Shown here: piece by piece, positions 1 through 12,190 of the stretch
Position numbering within the stretch: the first letter of the stretch is position 1
How the letters are laid out: each line of letters begins with the position of its first letter
Assembly (NCBI RefSeq): GCF_028554725.1
Contig: NC_071671.1
Location: 53,218,001-53,282,000 of the forward strand
Origin: Zeugodacus cucurbitae
Lineage: Eukaryota; Arthropoda; Insecta; Diptera; Tephritidae
Reading direction: 5' to 3'
DNA length: 64,000 nt
The notes under the pieces: model-generated
What the model was told of the DNA's origin: nothing
Seen by the model: only the letters and a program-made list of their open reading frames with translations
Database searches by the model: none
Translations under genes and position numbers: made by a program

Positions 1-90
1 TTCACAATGTACATATACAACTCTTCAGGTTTACTTAAAATATATTGCGGAATCAAAGAAACACTAAAAATATCAGCAAATCAATAGCAT

Positions 91-108
91 TTTATTTTTA
101 ATTTTATT
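91..108 (-). terminator. polyadenylation signals of the serine protease gene
   Basis: Two minus-strand AATAAA hexamers (96-91 and 108-103) lie about 26-43 bases beyond the stop codon, giving a short 3' UTR. Confidence 0.6.
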
Positions 109-133
109 ACAATTAAAAATTTCATTTGCGCCC

Positions 134-892
134 TTAACGTGCAATACAACGCCTAATGAACGGTAGCACTGAAAGAATATCTGTGTAGACACCTGGAAAA
201 TCGGGAAGCCCACAACCTTTGCCAAATGACACTATTCCACATTGCTCACCATTTGAATTAATAGCCGGTCCGCCAGAGTCACCAGAGCACTTATCTTTGC
301 CGCCATGTCCGGCACACATCATTGTGTTCGTTAATCTCAAAAATTTTCGATACTTTTCCGCACAAGTGCGCAGTGGCACCACCGTTAGATCGACGGTACG
401 CAAAATATTTACACCCTTCTTTTGGCCAGCTCTTAATGTTCCCCAGCCACTGACATTAATGCGTGCGCCACCTGGAGCTCGGGTAGCGGCAAGCGGTATA
501 ATTGCCACACTCGGACCGAGTACCATGGGTCGGACCATCTTGATCACGCCAACATCCATAGTTTTGGTTGTGGGATTGTAAGCTCGTGGATACCACATAC
601 GCTCTACACGTCGACGCTGTCCACTACGGCGGTCCCGTAAATCGGTAACGCCTCCGATTAAAATGATTACCTCGGGAGGAACGCGGTACAGGCAGTGCGC
701 TGCCGTTAGCGCATGTTGTACGGTTATCAGCGTAGCGGCACACACATATTTTCGGTACCTCGTCAACGCCAACGTACCTGGTTTTTTTGAGATTGTCGTT
801 TGCTGGCCGCTGACAATGCGAAGCTGTGCATCCGTGGTGCTATAAAGGCAGTGGATCAGCAAAAGAAATGCGAGTTGATTTGGCAGATTCAT
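134..892 (-). CDS. secreted trypsin-like serine protease (S1 family), intronless, 252 aa
   Basis: A complete single-exon S1 endopeptidase. Residues 1-23 form a hydrophobic signal peptide. The activation site is R25|I26 (LR|IVSG, where most family members have IVGG). The catalytic triad is complete: H66 in TAAHC, D113 in DVGVIKM and S206 in GDSGGP. D200, six residues before the serine, matches Asp189 of trypsin, and the SFG...PGVY wall is kept, so cleavage after Arg/Lys is expected. Cysteines 51/67, 178/193 and 202/227 fit the usual disulfides; C218 and C249 may form an extra bond. The catalytic part is about 227 residues, normal for the family, with almost no propeptide and no clip domain. 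The minus-strand ATG at 892 is the first in frame and directly precedes the signal peptide. Two AATAAA signals follow the stop. It is secreted; a digestive or reproductive-tract role is only a guess. It is the one confident host gene here. Confidence 0.93.
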   Translation of the reverse strand: MNLPNQLAFLLLIHCLYSTTDAQLRIVSGQQTTISKKPGTLALTRYRKYVCAATLITVQHALTAAHCLYRVPPEVIILIGGVTDLRDRRSGQRRRVERMWYPRAYNPTTKTMDVGVIKMVRPMVLGPSVAIIPLAATRAPGGARINVSGWGTLRAGQKKGVNILRTVDLTVVPLRTCAEKYRKFLRLTNTMMCAGHGGKDKCSGDSGGPAINSNGEQCGIVSFGKGCGLPDFPGVYTDILSVLPFIRRCIAR

Positions 893-929
893 ATTGCGCT
901 TACGGTTTTAGGGACTAGAGTGTACTAAC

Positions 930-970
930 AGCATTGAAAAGATTTTTGCAAAATTTGACCTTTTTATGGA
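930..970 (-). promoter_or_regulatory. candidate core promoter of the serine protease gene
   Basis: On the minus strand CATAAAAA (968-961) is followed about 33 bases later by TTCAATG, an initiator-like sequence near 934. That leaves a leader of about 40 bases before the ATG at 892. Spacing fits a fly TATA/Inr promoter, but both elements deviate from consensus. Confidence 0.35.
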
Positions 971-1210
971 GTTCAAGAATGGGCGAAAAAATTGTGCAAA
1001 TATAGAAACATATGTTTGTTGCATAAGCCGGTGTTAAACATCGCATTAAACCATCAAAATAAGAAATGTGTTTGTTTTACTGTAAATAAATTGCCTAAAC
1101 TTTTATTTATTATTCTAATGTTTGTACAATTGTTTGCTGCATTCTGTGCGCCAAGCCTCAAGTCATCTCTTTTTTGCTGTTTCTGTCACCCATTCACCTT
1201 AAATTCGGTG

Positions 1211-2388
1211 TTTTTATACTCTCGCAACAAAGTTGTTAAAGAGAGTATTATAGTTTTGTTCACATAACGGTTGTTTGTAACACCCAAAACTAAACGAGTT
1301 GGATATAGGGTTTTATATACCAAAGAGATCAGGGTGAAGAGTGGAGTTCAAATCCGAATGTCTGTTTGTCCGTCCGTCCGTCCGTCTGTGCAAGCTGTAA
1401 CTTGAGTAAAAATTAAGATATCTTGATGAAACTTTGAACACTTGTTTCTTGGCACCATAGGAAGGTTGCTTTCGAAAATGAGCAAAATCGGCCACGCCCA
1501 CAAAATGGCGAAAACCGAAAACACATAAAGTGCCATAACTAAGCCATAAATAAAGCTATGGAAATAAAATTTGGTATGAAGGATCGCACTATGAAGGGGC
1601 AGATTTGGATGTATTTTTTTTGTGAAGTGGGCGTGGTCCCTAATAGGTTTTTTGTACATATCTCGCAAACCAAAAGAGCTATATTAACCAAAATTTCTGC
1701 AGTCGTTTTTTGAGGTATTTCTTAATACAGTCCAAAAATTAAAGAAATCGGATAATAACCACGCCCACCTCCCATACAAAGGTTAGGTTCAAAATTACTA
1801 AAAGTGGGTTAACTCACTACCGAAAAACGTCAGAAACACTAAATTTCTCATAAGAAATGGCAGATGGAAGCTGCACTCAGATTTTTTTACAAAATGGAAA
1901 ATGGGCGTGGTGTCGCCCACTTATGGGTAAAACCATATCTCAGGAACTACTCGACCGATTTCAATGAAACTTACATCCCAATGATATGTTGTGAAAATGG
2001 GCCAAATCGCTTCACAACCACGCCTACTTCCTATATACCAGAACTTTGAAGACGATCTGAATCGTTTACTTTACAATATATAAAGTAAGCACTAGTGAAG
2101 ATATCGGTGCAAAACTTTGAACAAATACTATGTTAATAGTGTGGCAGCCCCATTCTAAAAATCGCCGAAATCGGACTATAGGTTTTTAAGGCCCCATATA
2201 TCGAACACGAGGACCTCGGTGCTTCTAACTTAATATTATGGTTTCCAACTTTCAATGGACTTTATACAATATATATGACGAATATGTGGGTCAAATTGTG
2301 TATTAATAATATAAATAAAGTTAAATAAATAAATTGCGAGAGTATAAAATATTCGGTTACACCCGAACTTAGCCCTTCCTTACTTGTT
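1211..2388 (+). repeat. TATACTCTCGC-family interspersed repeat, copy 1 (near full length)
   Basis: A noncoding mobile repeat of about 1.2 kb. It opens with a hairpin (TATACTCTCGCAAC, then GTTG and GAGAGTAT) and ends with GCGAGAGTATAAA, the inverse of the opening, then a small TTCGG/CCGAA stem-loop and CTTAGCCCTTCCTTACTTGTT-like sequence. Inside are a GTCY run (GTCTGTTTGTCCGTCCG) and five GTGGGCGTGG/CCACGCCCAC-type boxes (1492, 1627, 1759, 1903, 2018). The microsatellite core recalls dipteran mini-me/INE-type elements; class assignment is inference. ORFs within it are chance. Confidence 0.8.
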
Positions 2389-3580
2389 ATTATTTGATTT
2401 CTATGTAGTAAGCTCTATAAATTTTTAAAATGTTCATAAAATTAAATAAACGAGTAGCTCTATTTCAACGTGAGTCAATTGAGTCGTCAATCACTAAGTA
2501 CTTCTATGCGTCACTTTTAATCCCGTTTAGATGAGGAGGTTTTAGAAAATTCAAAAAGTATAGCCTACATTTAGGCGCCAAAAGAAAAAGTAAACCACAT
2601 TGCAACATTTGAAGTAAGGAAATCGAAAATTTTTTATGTCGAAATCTCAAAATCGCAAAAAGGGGACTTCATTAATAGAGACGAATAAGCCAAATCAAGC
2701 TTGAGGCTTTAAGGCACCGAAAATGCGAATAAGATCCAATTTGATTTAAATCACCGGAGCAGCTGGGACTGTGAAGAGCTGTTACGTGACTTCAGTGTTT
2801 CATCTAGTTGAAAGTTCGAATTCGGAAGTCAAAGACCTTGTCAATCGAAGACGTCGATGGTCAAAATAACGATAATCTTCAAAGTTATCAATACTTGTAA
2901 TAGCAACGTAGTAGTGGACTTTCGAAAGCCTACAGTTTCGGCAGTGATATGGTAGAATCTAACTGAAATGGTCCAGGTAAAAAAACCCAAAGTTTATTTC
3001 AGACTTTTTGTTGTCGACACAAGCCATTCAATTCTCCGCCCACCCATAATTCTTGTATTATCCGATCAACTGTAGTTGGAGTTGAGTAATTCGACTTCTT
3101 TTTGGATATTTGAAGCCCACTTGAACCTCTTAGGACAACGAATATATTTTTAGACACATCGACAAACCCTAATTTATTTTCGAATTAAGTCTGTCGTTTT
3201 CGAACATAAATTTGAACTCAAAACTAAAAAGATCTCACACTGCGCCTGGCATTTCAACATTCTTTTGACAACATCACGGCACATGAAGCTTATAAAATTC
3301 AGAATATCATTTAAAAACTCTTGGAACAACAAAAATATGACTGAAAATATTCAATACGCCATAAAGTCGGTTTAAAATGGCGGCCGTTAGCCGATAGAAT
3401 GGATTTATAAAGAGCCATCGCCAACAAAATGCAACTCAGGTGGGAGTCCAAGAAATTCGTGGACAGCGTTTGCATGAAAACGCGCCAGCCGAGCCGCCTA
3501 TTGTGAAGTCAGAAAGCAAAAAGCCATTAAAGCATCATATTCCCAGCGGGTGTTGTGGGCGGATGTTGATGGAGAAAATT
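2389..3580. other. unassigned AT-rich sequence
   Basis: No gene is visible. The stretch 2560-3480 is less AT-rich than its surroundings and could be an old, unrecognisable transposon, but I found no transposase motif or inverted ends. Confidence 0.4.
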
Positions 3581-4330
3581 TCGATATGGTGAATGGGCGG
3601 ATGGAAATGTGAGGAGATATATATTTATCATACACACTTACATAAAAATTCACCTGAAGGCAAACATACATACCACAATACTCCTTTCACCTGGCTTCCT
3701 CAAAAAATTCATACAAAACACCACAATGTATATTTGTGTTTATACCATCAACATTGCCGTATAACCGTTATATTGTGGCAATAACAACATGAAAACATCA
3801 AGGATATACATGTATAAAGAGCGGTGATAGTTTTCTGCTCAGTGCGCATGAAGTACACGCTTATCCTGCGACTGGCTCTACAGTGTTGAAACTACAGCCG
3901 CAACTCTTATTGTTGTTTTTGTCATTGTTGTTGTCGGAGATAACGGTGCTGCTGCTGCTGCTGCTGCTGTGCTGACGTTGATGATGGATTGCTTTGCTAG
4001 ACATACTCATGTTGCAGCACCGTAAAAAGAGAACGCAAGAAAAATATTTCATGAAGCCGAGGGGAACGTGGCAGGTACCAAGATGAATATTTGTGCTTAA
4101 CTCTTTGACTTGTTGCGCTGACTTTCGTCGCAGTGCATTTGTGTGTACACAGGTGAACAACTATTATCTACTATTGTTCTGTGCTAGCAACAACAATAAC
4201 AGTAACAACAACAATAATAATAACAACAATAACAACAACAACAACAATGACCGACTTTGAAGTCGGCTATCAGTTTGCCAGTTGAGTGAGTCGCCAGCAT
4301 AAAAATTGGTAGAAAGCATGTTAAGAATTG
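3580..4330. other. GC-richer block with CAG and CAA microsatellites
   Basis: Contains a CTG run at 3950-3969 and a CAA/TAA array at 4190-4248. No supported coding exon was found; the composition resembles fly UTR or enhancer DNA. Confidence 0.4.
3813..3888 (+). promoter_or_regulatory. TATA/initiator-like core promoter with a short signal-peptide-like ORF
   Basis: TATAAAGA at 3813 is followed 28 bases later by TCAGTG (A at 3841), the spacing expected of a fly TATA/Inr promoter. An ATG at 3849 opens a 13-codon hydrophobic ORF (MKYTLILRLALQC) ending in TGA. A leader of about 8 bases is very short, so this may be chance or the remnant of a lost gene. Confidence 0.25.
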
Positions 4331-5148
4331 CAGAAAAAAAATAAAGTGGAAAAAAAGCTAGAGTTCATAACAAATGCAATTTTGATATGTGAAAATGATT
4401 TATTGCGTCACATGACATTACTGTTGCCCCGCGCTGCTCTTTTCTCTCTCTGCAGGGCCATTAGGGCTGGCGCGTGTTGTAGCAATTTGGTTGAGTGTTA
4501 CACATGTGTCGTAACATTTTTAAGGGGTTTTTTGTTGTTACCTGAAAGGTACAGTTAATTTTTTGCGTTTTTCCATGTGAATTGTGGTTTTGCAGAGGAA
4601 AATTTCGCTTAAGGTAGCTCTTTTTGTTTGCTCTTTGAGACCTACAATGTTTTCCACGGTACACAATATTTTTATGATAAATAAAATATGCGAGACCATG
4701 AAACATATTTTATTTATTATAAATAAATGCTGAATCCAATCCAATATTTAAGAAAGTCAATATTTTTTGTTATCAAAGATCAAAAACGTATAAGATGGGA
4801 TTCAAGAATGGCTTCATTATTTCTTAGCAAAAAATGAAAATGTTGTTTAATATATTGATTTAGAGACTTCGATAATCTTATCTATCTTACCACTTACACG
4901 AGGCAAACACGTAAAATCGTTCTTGATCTCAAGGGCGCCAGTTTACCAAACAAAAGTATAACCATATATGTATGTTCAGAAGTATTTGTAGTCTGGAATA
5001 TGTGATTAAGATGAGGAGACATAAAATTGTCTGTTATTTTTAAACATAACCACAAAGTCATCGAGAACTGTATCTATAAAATTCTCGAATTTATGATTAG
5101 GGACTTCGTTTTTTTTTTATTTCGTCGCAGGCTATTTGAATTTTACCT
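4331..5148. other. AT-rich sequence without recognised genes
   Basis: Only short chance ORFs and no repeat ends were seen. Confidence 0.4.
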
Positions 5149-6468
5149 CTATACTCTCGTAACCAAGATGATAAAGAAAGTATAATAGCTTTGTGCACAC
5201 GATGGTTGTTTGTGAGTCGTAAAACTGAACTCATCAGACTGACAAGTATAGTTGAAATCAGGATATCTATCTATCCGTTAGTCTGTCCGTCCGTCCGTGC
5301 AACGGATAACGGATAATAAGTAAAAATTGAGATATCTTAATGAAACTTGGAACACATGTTCCTTGGGACCGTGAGAGGGTTTCGGGTAAAATCGGACCAC
5401 TGCCACGCCCACAAAATGGCGCAAACCGAAAACACATAAAGTGTCATAACTAAGCCATAAATAAGGTTATAAAAGTAAAATTTGGGACAAAGCATCGCAC
5501 TAGGCTTAAAAATATTTATATACTGTTTAAGTCCTTGAAACATATTTTGGATGTAAGGCATACTTGTATGTAATTTTTTTGGTGAAGTGGGCGTGGCCTC
5601 GCCCTCAAAACGGTTATTTGTATATATCTCGCAAACCAATAAAGCTATTTAAACCAAACTTTCTGCAGTCGGTTCTCTTACGTACCCCACCACACATCAT
5701 GAAATTAGTTGAAATCGGAAAATAACCACGCCCACATCCCATACAAAGGTTAGGTTGAAAATTACTAAAAATGGGTTATTTCACTAACGAAAAACCTCAG
5801 AAATACTAAATTTTACAGAAGAAGGATGCTGCACTCAGATTTTTTACAAAGTGGTAAATGGGCGTGGTATCACCCACTTATGGGTCAAAAACCATATATC
5901 AGGAACTACTCGACCGATTCGAATGAATTCGGTATTTCGATAATATTTTCTTGACACCTTGATGACACGTGTAGAAAATGGATGAAATCGGTTCGCAACC
6001 ACGACAACTTCCCATGTAACTCAATTTTGAACTTAATCTTATTCATTCATTTTCTAATATTTACATAAGGAACCAATGAAGATAGCGAAATAAAACTTGA
6101 CACAAATACTGTATATGATCTGTGGCATCACTTGTGGAAAAATTGTCGAAATCGGACTATAACTTTTCAAAGCCCCGAAAATCGAAGAATTGAAGAATTC
6201 AGTGCCCCATGGTAATTTTCCACCGAAAATTTCGGTAAATCTCTCAGATAATTTAATGTAATTCCGAGGAAATTTTTTTCTTGTAATAGTGTGTCTCTGT
6301 ATCAGAAATGGTTAAAATCGGGTCATAACTTCCTCTAGCTCTCATATACCTAATAATAGGATTTTCAAATTGGGTCAAATTGTGTGTTATCTTAATAAAA
6401 ATGTATCAACAAATTGCGAGAGTGTATAATGTTCGGTTGTACCCGAACTTAGCCTTTCCTTACTTGTT
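5149..6468 (+). repeat. TATACTCTCGC-family interspersed repeat, copy 2 (near full length)
   Basis: Same family and orientation as the copy at 1211-2388. It has the opening ATACTCTCG, the GTCY run (near 5281-5298), CCACGCCCAC boxes (5403, 5726), GTGGGCGTGG (5587) and the terminal TTCGG...CCGAACTTAGCC. It is about 140 bp longer than copy 1 because it keeps internal sequence lost there. It is diverged by many substitutions and is an old insertion. Confidence 0.8.
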
Positions 6469-6690
6469 AAACATTGTGGTTATGAGTCTTCGAGTACTGT
6501 ATCGATCTGTATATTAAGGACTTAATGGGTTTGCAATATTTATTACGTTGCAGACTTTTTGAATATTATTTTTTCCTTTAATTTTTTTACGGATACTAGA
6601 GATCACATTTTATTGAAAAAATATGTATATCATTTTTTTTTTAAATTCGTTGATTAAAAACTAATATAAAATTTTCCTTTTCTTTTTCAG

Positions 6691-6735
6691 AATATTTTTG
6701 CATCTCACTAAGGAAAAGACCAAAAATACTAACAG
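6691..6735 (+). other. candidate 45-nt cassette microexon
   Basis: A strong polypyrimidine tract and acceptor (TTCCTTTTCTTTTTCAG, ending 6690) is followed 45 nt later by AACAG|GTAGGT. The length is a multiple of three and two of three plus-strand frames are open, so it could be skipped or included without a frame change. No homology is recognised and no flanking exon is identified. It may be a chance splice-site pair. Confidence 0.3.
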
Positions 6736-6739
6736 GTAG

Positions 6740-8931
6740 GTAAAATTGTTAACTTTTTCGAGAATTTCGAACTCTATAGTTTAAGATTTCAATACGAACC
6801 TTTGCCTAGAGTTCGTCAATAGTTTGAAGATTGATAATGCAGACTTTGCTTTTGTGATAGCCTGTCAGAAAAATGACAAGGAGAGTCATATATAAATATA
6901 TCTCCAAACATTTAACGATATTGGTAATGATTTTCATCGACTTTTTCATATATATTTTGAACAAAAATTGAACAATGAGGACTTAAATTCCAGCTTTTGG
7001 CCAAGAATTGGTCGTGCAATGTCATTTTATGGATCTTCAATAGATTTTCTTTTCTATAAATAAGCATAATTTACTTATTAATGCTACTTGAAAGTGTGCA
7101 ATGAGTTCGACTTTCGGTATACACTACGGTCCGGTTTCGAAAAACGTTTCATGCTCAATTGAGATTTCCAAAACATCATTATCCAACATAATCGGCTCGT
7201 AAATGTCAAATGTAAATGACTGTCAATGATAACTCACCGACAAAAAATGGACCACCCTGTATATAATATATATAAGCAAATTATTTTTTAATGGTTAAAA
7301 CATTGTTCTTGTTATTTTAGAAGCATTCAATTTGAAAACTAATTGTTTGCAAATAAATATTTTTAAATATTTCCTTCTATTTCCTTCTGTTTTCCGCTTT
7401 TTATGCAAACATTTAGCATTTATTCAATAATAATAATAATAATTTTATATCGCTTATTATTCTTACACTGGCTCGTAATCATTTAATTAATAAATAATAG
7501 AGTATTCAATTAAGAGCGACCACGTTTGTGGTAATCACTTGAGCGCAAAGCATTTTTCCATAATTTTTTTTCCATTTCTGCTATTGTTTTTGCTTGCTGT
7601 CATACAACAAAGTGCGGTCACATACATATGTACATATGTAATATGGGTATAAACTTTGATATTTAAATAAAAAATGATTTAACAGCAGGATAATCAGTCG
7701 TGAAATAGCTGCATATCTCTCATACAACATAATTTTATCATTTTCTGCTTGACCTGCTTCTCTCTGTGTCACTGGGTGTCTCTGCTGTGTATGTGTATGT
7801 ATGTGTATATCAGTTGGTATGTGCTTGCTGTGCATACGCTTATTTAACTCAATATCACTTAATTGCATTCATAATCATATGCAACAGTTAATTTGTGCTT
7901 GAGGAATCAGTTGTACAATGTATGATGGAGTGAGTTGAAGCTTGACAACTCAACTGACAACTACAACCGACTCAGTTGTCGCTCTCCCACACAATCATTG
8001 ACATGGTTTATACTTTTGTGGAAGCGCAATATTAAAATTTAAATTTTAATTAAAAATTTTTGCACTTTGTAACGGTAAAAATTAAATACCGCAATGTAAT
8101 ATAATCAAAGACCAATAATTAATTGAATACTCATTTGGCTGGAATGAGTGCAGTTTTTTTAGTGAATAAAGACAAAAATATTTAAAAAAAATTAAAAAAA
8201 TACAATAATATCTAGAGTTGTTTAAAAAATATGAAAATAAAAATTCTGTAAAAAACGAAAGCACTCGACAAGCAATAAATAAAACAATATAACAGTTGCA
8301 GCTGTCATAGTTACTGTCAAAACTAGTTATGTGTATAAAAATATTATAATACGATTTTTGCCATATTTCTCATATATTCGTAAATATATCCTTTACCACT
8401 TACATATACACGTTCATACACCTGTTCAGTCGTATTGTGCATAAATAATTCAGTTGTTTGCATTTTAATGAATTTCATTTATAATTCAAAAACAATTTCC
8501 GCAATGAATTTTAACGTATATTCATATGCTCAATTTGCTTAAATTAAATTCCAAACTGAGCAATTGGCCAGCGGTAGCACAGCACAGCTGCTCCTCGTCT
8601 CGTTTTATATTATATTAAGAACAGTGTAATTACTTAGTTACAGGTATATGTAAGCTATTTATATATGTGTACATGTTGCTGAATTGCGCTGAGTGAAATA
8701 CACACATACATATGTACCTATATATTAGTATATGTAGAATATCGGTGTACATTTTCACCACGATGTTGTTCTACATTTAGTTCAATGATATCAAGTAAAT
8801 CGTGCGTTTATATAATTAAAAAAATGTATGATTTTATCTAGCAGACTTTAGTATTAGCAAATCAAATATTTAGAGTTCATCACTTAAGGCGAACTACAGG
8901 TTCAATAAAAGATCCAAATAATATTTTTTTA
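6740..8931. other. AT-rich noncoding sequence
   Basis: No gene found. Minor features: a TG/TA-rich microsatellite stretch near 7790-7820 and short inverted AATTTTAAT motifs near 8035-8060. Confidence 0.4.
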
Positions 8932-9340
8932 TATACAATCATATATTTCATTTAAACAAATCGGCGTATCAAAGATACGTATTTAAACAGTATTTTGTGA
9001 AATTTTTAATTAAAAATTTCGAAAATATGGAAATGTGAATTTTTGACAGAATTTAAACCAAAACTTACTTTTTTGGTCAAATTATATTGGTCGGCATATA
9101 TTGGCTCGAAAAAAATCCTTCGTTTATAATATAGATAATGATATTCCAAAGATGTGAACAAAACCGCTTCCTAACTTTTTGAGATATCGTGCCCATCGAC
9201 TTGAAAATTTGAGTTTTGAGATAAACCCGTTTAAAGTTTTATATTCATGAGTGGAACTTTCAAAAGGTATATCTCTTAGAATATTGCTTTGATATTTTTG
9301 GATAATATTTTAAATATATTGCACTATATAATACATTGAT
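8932..9340 (+). repeat. dispersed repeat family B, copy 1
   Basis: Shares a series of conserved blocks in the same order with 47789-48320. These include TATACAATC.TATATTT, TATCAAAGATAC, CAGTATTTTGTG, CTTTTTTGGTC, ATATATTGGCTC, CTTCGTT, GGTATATCTCTTAGAATATT and TTGCACTAT. Noncoding; no inverted ends were located. Class unknown. Confidence 0.65.
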
Positions 9341-9435
9341 TCTTACAGATTTATTCAGATAATAGATAAAAAGCAAACAAATTAAAATTTATTAAAATTT
9401 TAAATTGTATAGATATGTATAATTTTAGGGTTAAG

Positions 9436-9620
9436 CACTGTTCGATTAAATCGGTTTATATCGATCTTGGACATTTGTGTCAACATTATCCCAACAAAAT
9501 ATTTGTAGAGATCTGTTTGCATCCTAAACTTATTCTCAACTGAAAATGTCACTTTTTGAGCCGAATTCTCGACATTTGCGGGAATGGCACTGGTCGATTA
9601 AATCGTTTTATATCGTTTGC
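9436..9620 (+). repeat. pair of imperfect 30-bp direct repeats
   Basis: GCACTG(T/G)TCGATTAAATCG followed by a TTTATATCG tail occurs at 9436 and again at 9587, 151 bp apart. This suggests one and a bit units of a longer tandem repeat. Confidence 0.5.
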
Positions 9621-10588
9621 TGGAAATTTGGCTTTTCTTTTTTAATTCCAAGATATTTTTTTCGTACTTTTTTACTATATTAATCTCCAATTATTAAAAC
9701 ATTGAATATTTCACCCAAAATTTGATAATAAAAAAATGTAAAATCACCTTATTTCACTTTGATATTATTTTAAGACAAATTGTTTCAAGGACTTAATGTA
9801 TATAATGTATATAAATATTGTAAGCCTTAGTATTCTAATATTCAAAAAAGTCACTTATTTGATTCAAGATGAAGTCACTGGTAAAATTTCTTGACTAAAT
9901 TTATAAACATTGGTAGGTAATAAAGAAAAAAGGAGAGAGATAGACTTTATAATTTTTTAAATAAGACAAGCTTTACTTCCCGTGACAACACCACAAGTAG
10001 TGGTTTGCATTCTGGCATACTCATTCTCTCATTCTTGTAAAATAACTTTTCAACTCAACTTACATGTAAATAAATGAAATGAAATGATCTTCTCATGGGT
10101 AAAGAAAATATTTCAAATAACAGTTTATGTTCTCAAACCTTATTATACTTGAAAAATGGTGTTCCATAAATGTGCAATTTCTAGAAATTTCTACTACTGA
10201 GGAATTTTAAGAAATTTTGTTTATATTCTCTGATAATGAAATGAAATATTGCTTTTCATTGCTTTCATTGCCTCAAAAGCAAATAATATATAAAAATATT
10301 TTAAATATATATTTTTTATATAAAATACACGATTATATTTATTGACATGATGTATAAACTTAAATGTCAATCCTGTTTTGACGAAGATCAGATATCAAGG
10401 ATTGAATTATAGTTCAATGTATTTACTATGCATAAAATTCACATATAATTCCATTCTAATGCTTTGGGGAGAGAGAACAACTGTGATACATTACATTCAA
10501 TAATTGTTTGCGCTTAAAATACCGCATTCAATTATCTGTTATAACAAAATTGCAAAAGCATGTTACTATACATATTGTTCTGGAAAGC
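9621..10588. other. AT-rich noncoding sequence
   Basis: No gene or repeat ends recognised. Confidence 0.4.
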
Positions 10589-11090
10589 TGTAATGATAAG
10601 CGATATTTCACTACTGGTGATTTATTCACTGTGATTGAAATATCGCATATAGCAACTGCGACCAATTTTTGTAAATAACAGTGAATTACAATCGCAATGG
10701 TAGTTCAATAATTTGAGTTCTATCACAGTAGCTATGGAGAAGTTTAGTGCTTTTGTTCGATCACAGTACCTTTACAAGGTCAGTAATTCTAATTCGATCA
10801 CTAAAGCAATAGCAGTTCAGTGATCACAGTAGCAATTTTAGTTGCGATTTCGACAATTTTGAATACGGTGATTACAAAAGCTGTTAAATATACCCAAAAT
10901 TTATTAATGAGTTAATTGTGATTACAAAAGCAGATAAATTTTGGAAATTCTTAAAATCAATAAATTAGAAAATGTAAAAAATGAAAAAATAAAAGTAGAG
11001 TAAAAATTCGCATAAATTCGTTTTTTTCATTGCGATCGCAATAGCAATATAAAATCACAGTGTTTCAAAAATAGCAATATCGCTCATTAC
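10589..11090 (+). mobile_element. hAT-like MITE, long version (502 bp)
   Basis: Terminal inverted repeats GTAATGATAAGCGATATT (left) and, read inward from the right, GTAATGAGCGATATTGC. An imperfect 8-bp target duplication flanks it (tggaaagc / tagaaagt). Subterminal sequences with CACTGTGAT and GCATATAGCAACTGCGA also occur in the 167-bp relative at 19838-20004, in opposite orientation. The centre repeats GATCACAGTA motifs. No ORF. The 8-bp duplication suggests mobilisation by a hAT transposase (inference). Confidence 0.7.
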
Positions 11091-11142
11091 TAGAAAGTTG
11101 TGGCCTCTTCGATCAAACAATTATTTTTTGATATTAAATTTT

Positions 11143-11341
11143 ACGTTGGTCGGCGCTGTGATCATTAAATGGTTGTAAATTGATTTTTGACATAAATTTA
11201 GTGTAAATCAAATTATAAATTAAATTAGTAAAATCAATACACCATTGAAGGTTATAAGCGTGGTATTATCGTGAAAAATCGATGGCTCGTCCTTAAAAAC
11301 AATAAAATTTACAAAAATCGCTTCACAGCGCCATCTAACGT
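11143..11341. mobile_element. short MITE-like inverted-repeat element (199 bp)
   Basis: Left ACGTTGGTCGGCGCTGTGA and the inverse of the right end ACGTTAGATGGCGCTGTGA match at 16 of 19 positions. Target duplication is unclear. Probably an old Tc1/mariner-derived MITE. Confidence 0.45.
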
Positions 11342-12190
11342 GAGCTTTAGCTAAAAGTGATTATCGTAAATGTATTCTTCGATCCGAAAAACAGTAATAC
11401 GTCCACATTTTATATAAAACAGTTTTCTTTTGATCAAATTTAATTATATTTTTTTTTATACAGCGTGATGACCCACTGTGGAAACACATAAATAGTTATC
11501 AGTGCTAAAGTCTCGAAGAAGTTTTATAATCTCTCCATGGGTGGTCTCAAATTTTATTTACTTTTGGTTTCTTTAAATACTGAGCAATGTAACTCAATTT
11601 TGGAACCCATTTTTGCAGTTTTATATATTGTAATATAGTTACTTCATCAGTTTTATCTTCGTATTATGAAAAATCGAAGTTTTATTAAAAATATCAACTA
11701 TCAATATTTTATGGGAATTTATAGTTTATTTTCTAACGAGTATTCAAAAATCACGCATTTTAGCTGTAAATGAATTGTAAAAAAAGTCAGGCTAAATAAT
11801 AAATAGTTTTCAGTTTGCACTTTCTACACTCTTCGTTATATTTATGGAGTATACTATATAATTTTTATGCACGATATACATATATACAGTTGTAAAATAT
11901 TTTTAGTTCACGTTTTGGCACGATAAATATGTAGTAAAATAAATTATAATAAATATATATATATTTTTTTAATTTTTCTAAAATTTATAGTGTTAAATAT
12001 GTCATTCTAAATATATTTCTACGAAAATATTTTAAAATTAATTTATATGAAATTGGCTGAGTAGCGTGAGTTGAGTAATGTGTTTTTAAGTGATAAATTA
12101 TGTTTTATATATGCAAGTAGATAGGATAAGAGTACAAAGAGAGACAAATAATAACTCATAAAAAATGTTTGCGGTATAGTGCAAGTGCTG
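11342..12190. other. AT-rich noncoding sequence
   Basis: No supported gene. Long A/T runs only. Confidence 0.4.

Noticed and set aside
219..581. 120-codon plus-strand ORF
   Set aside because: Antisense shadow of the serine protease gene.
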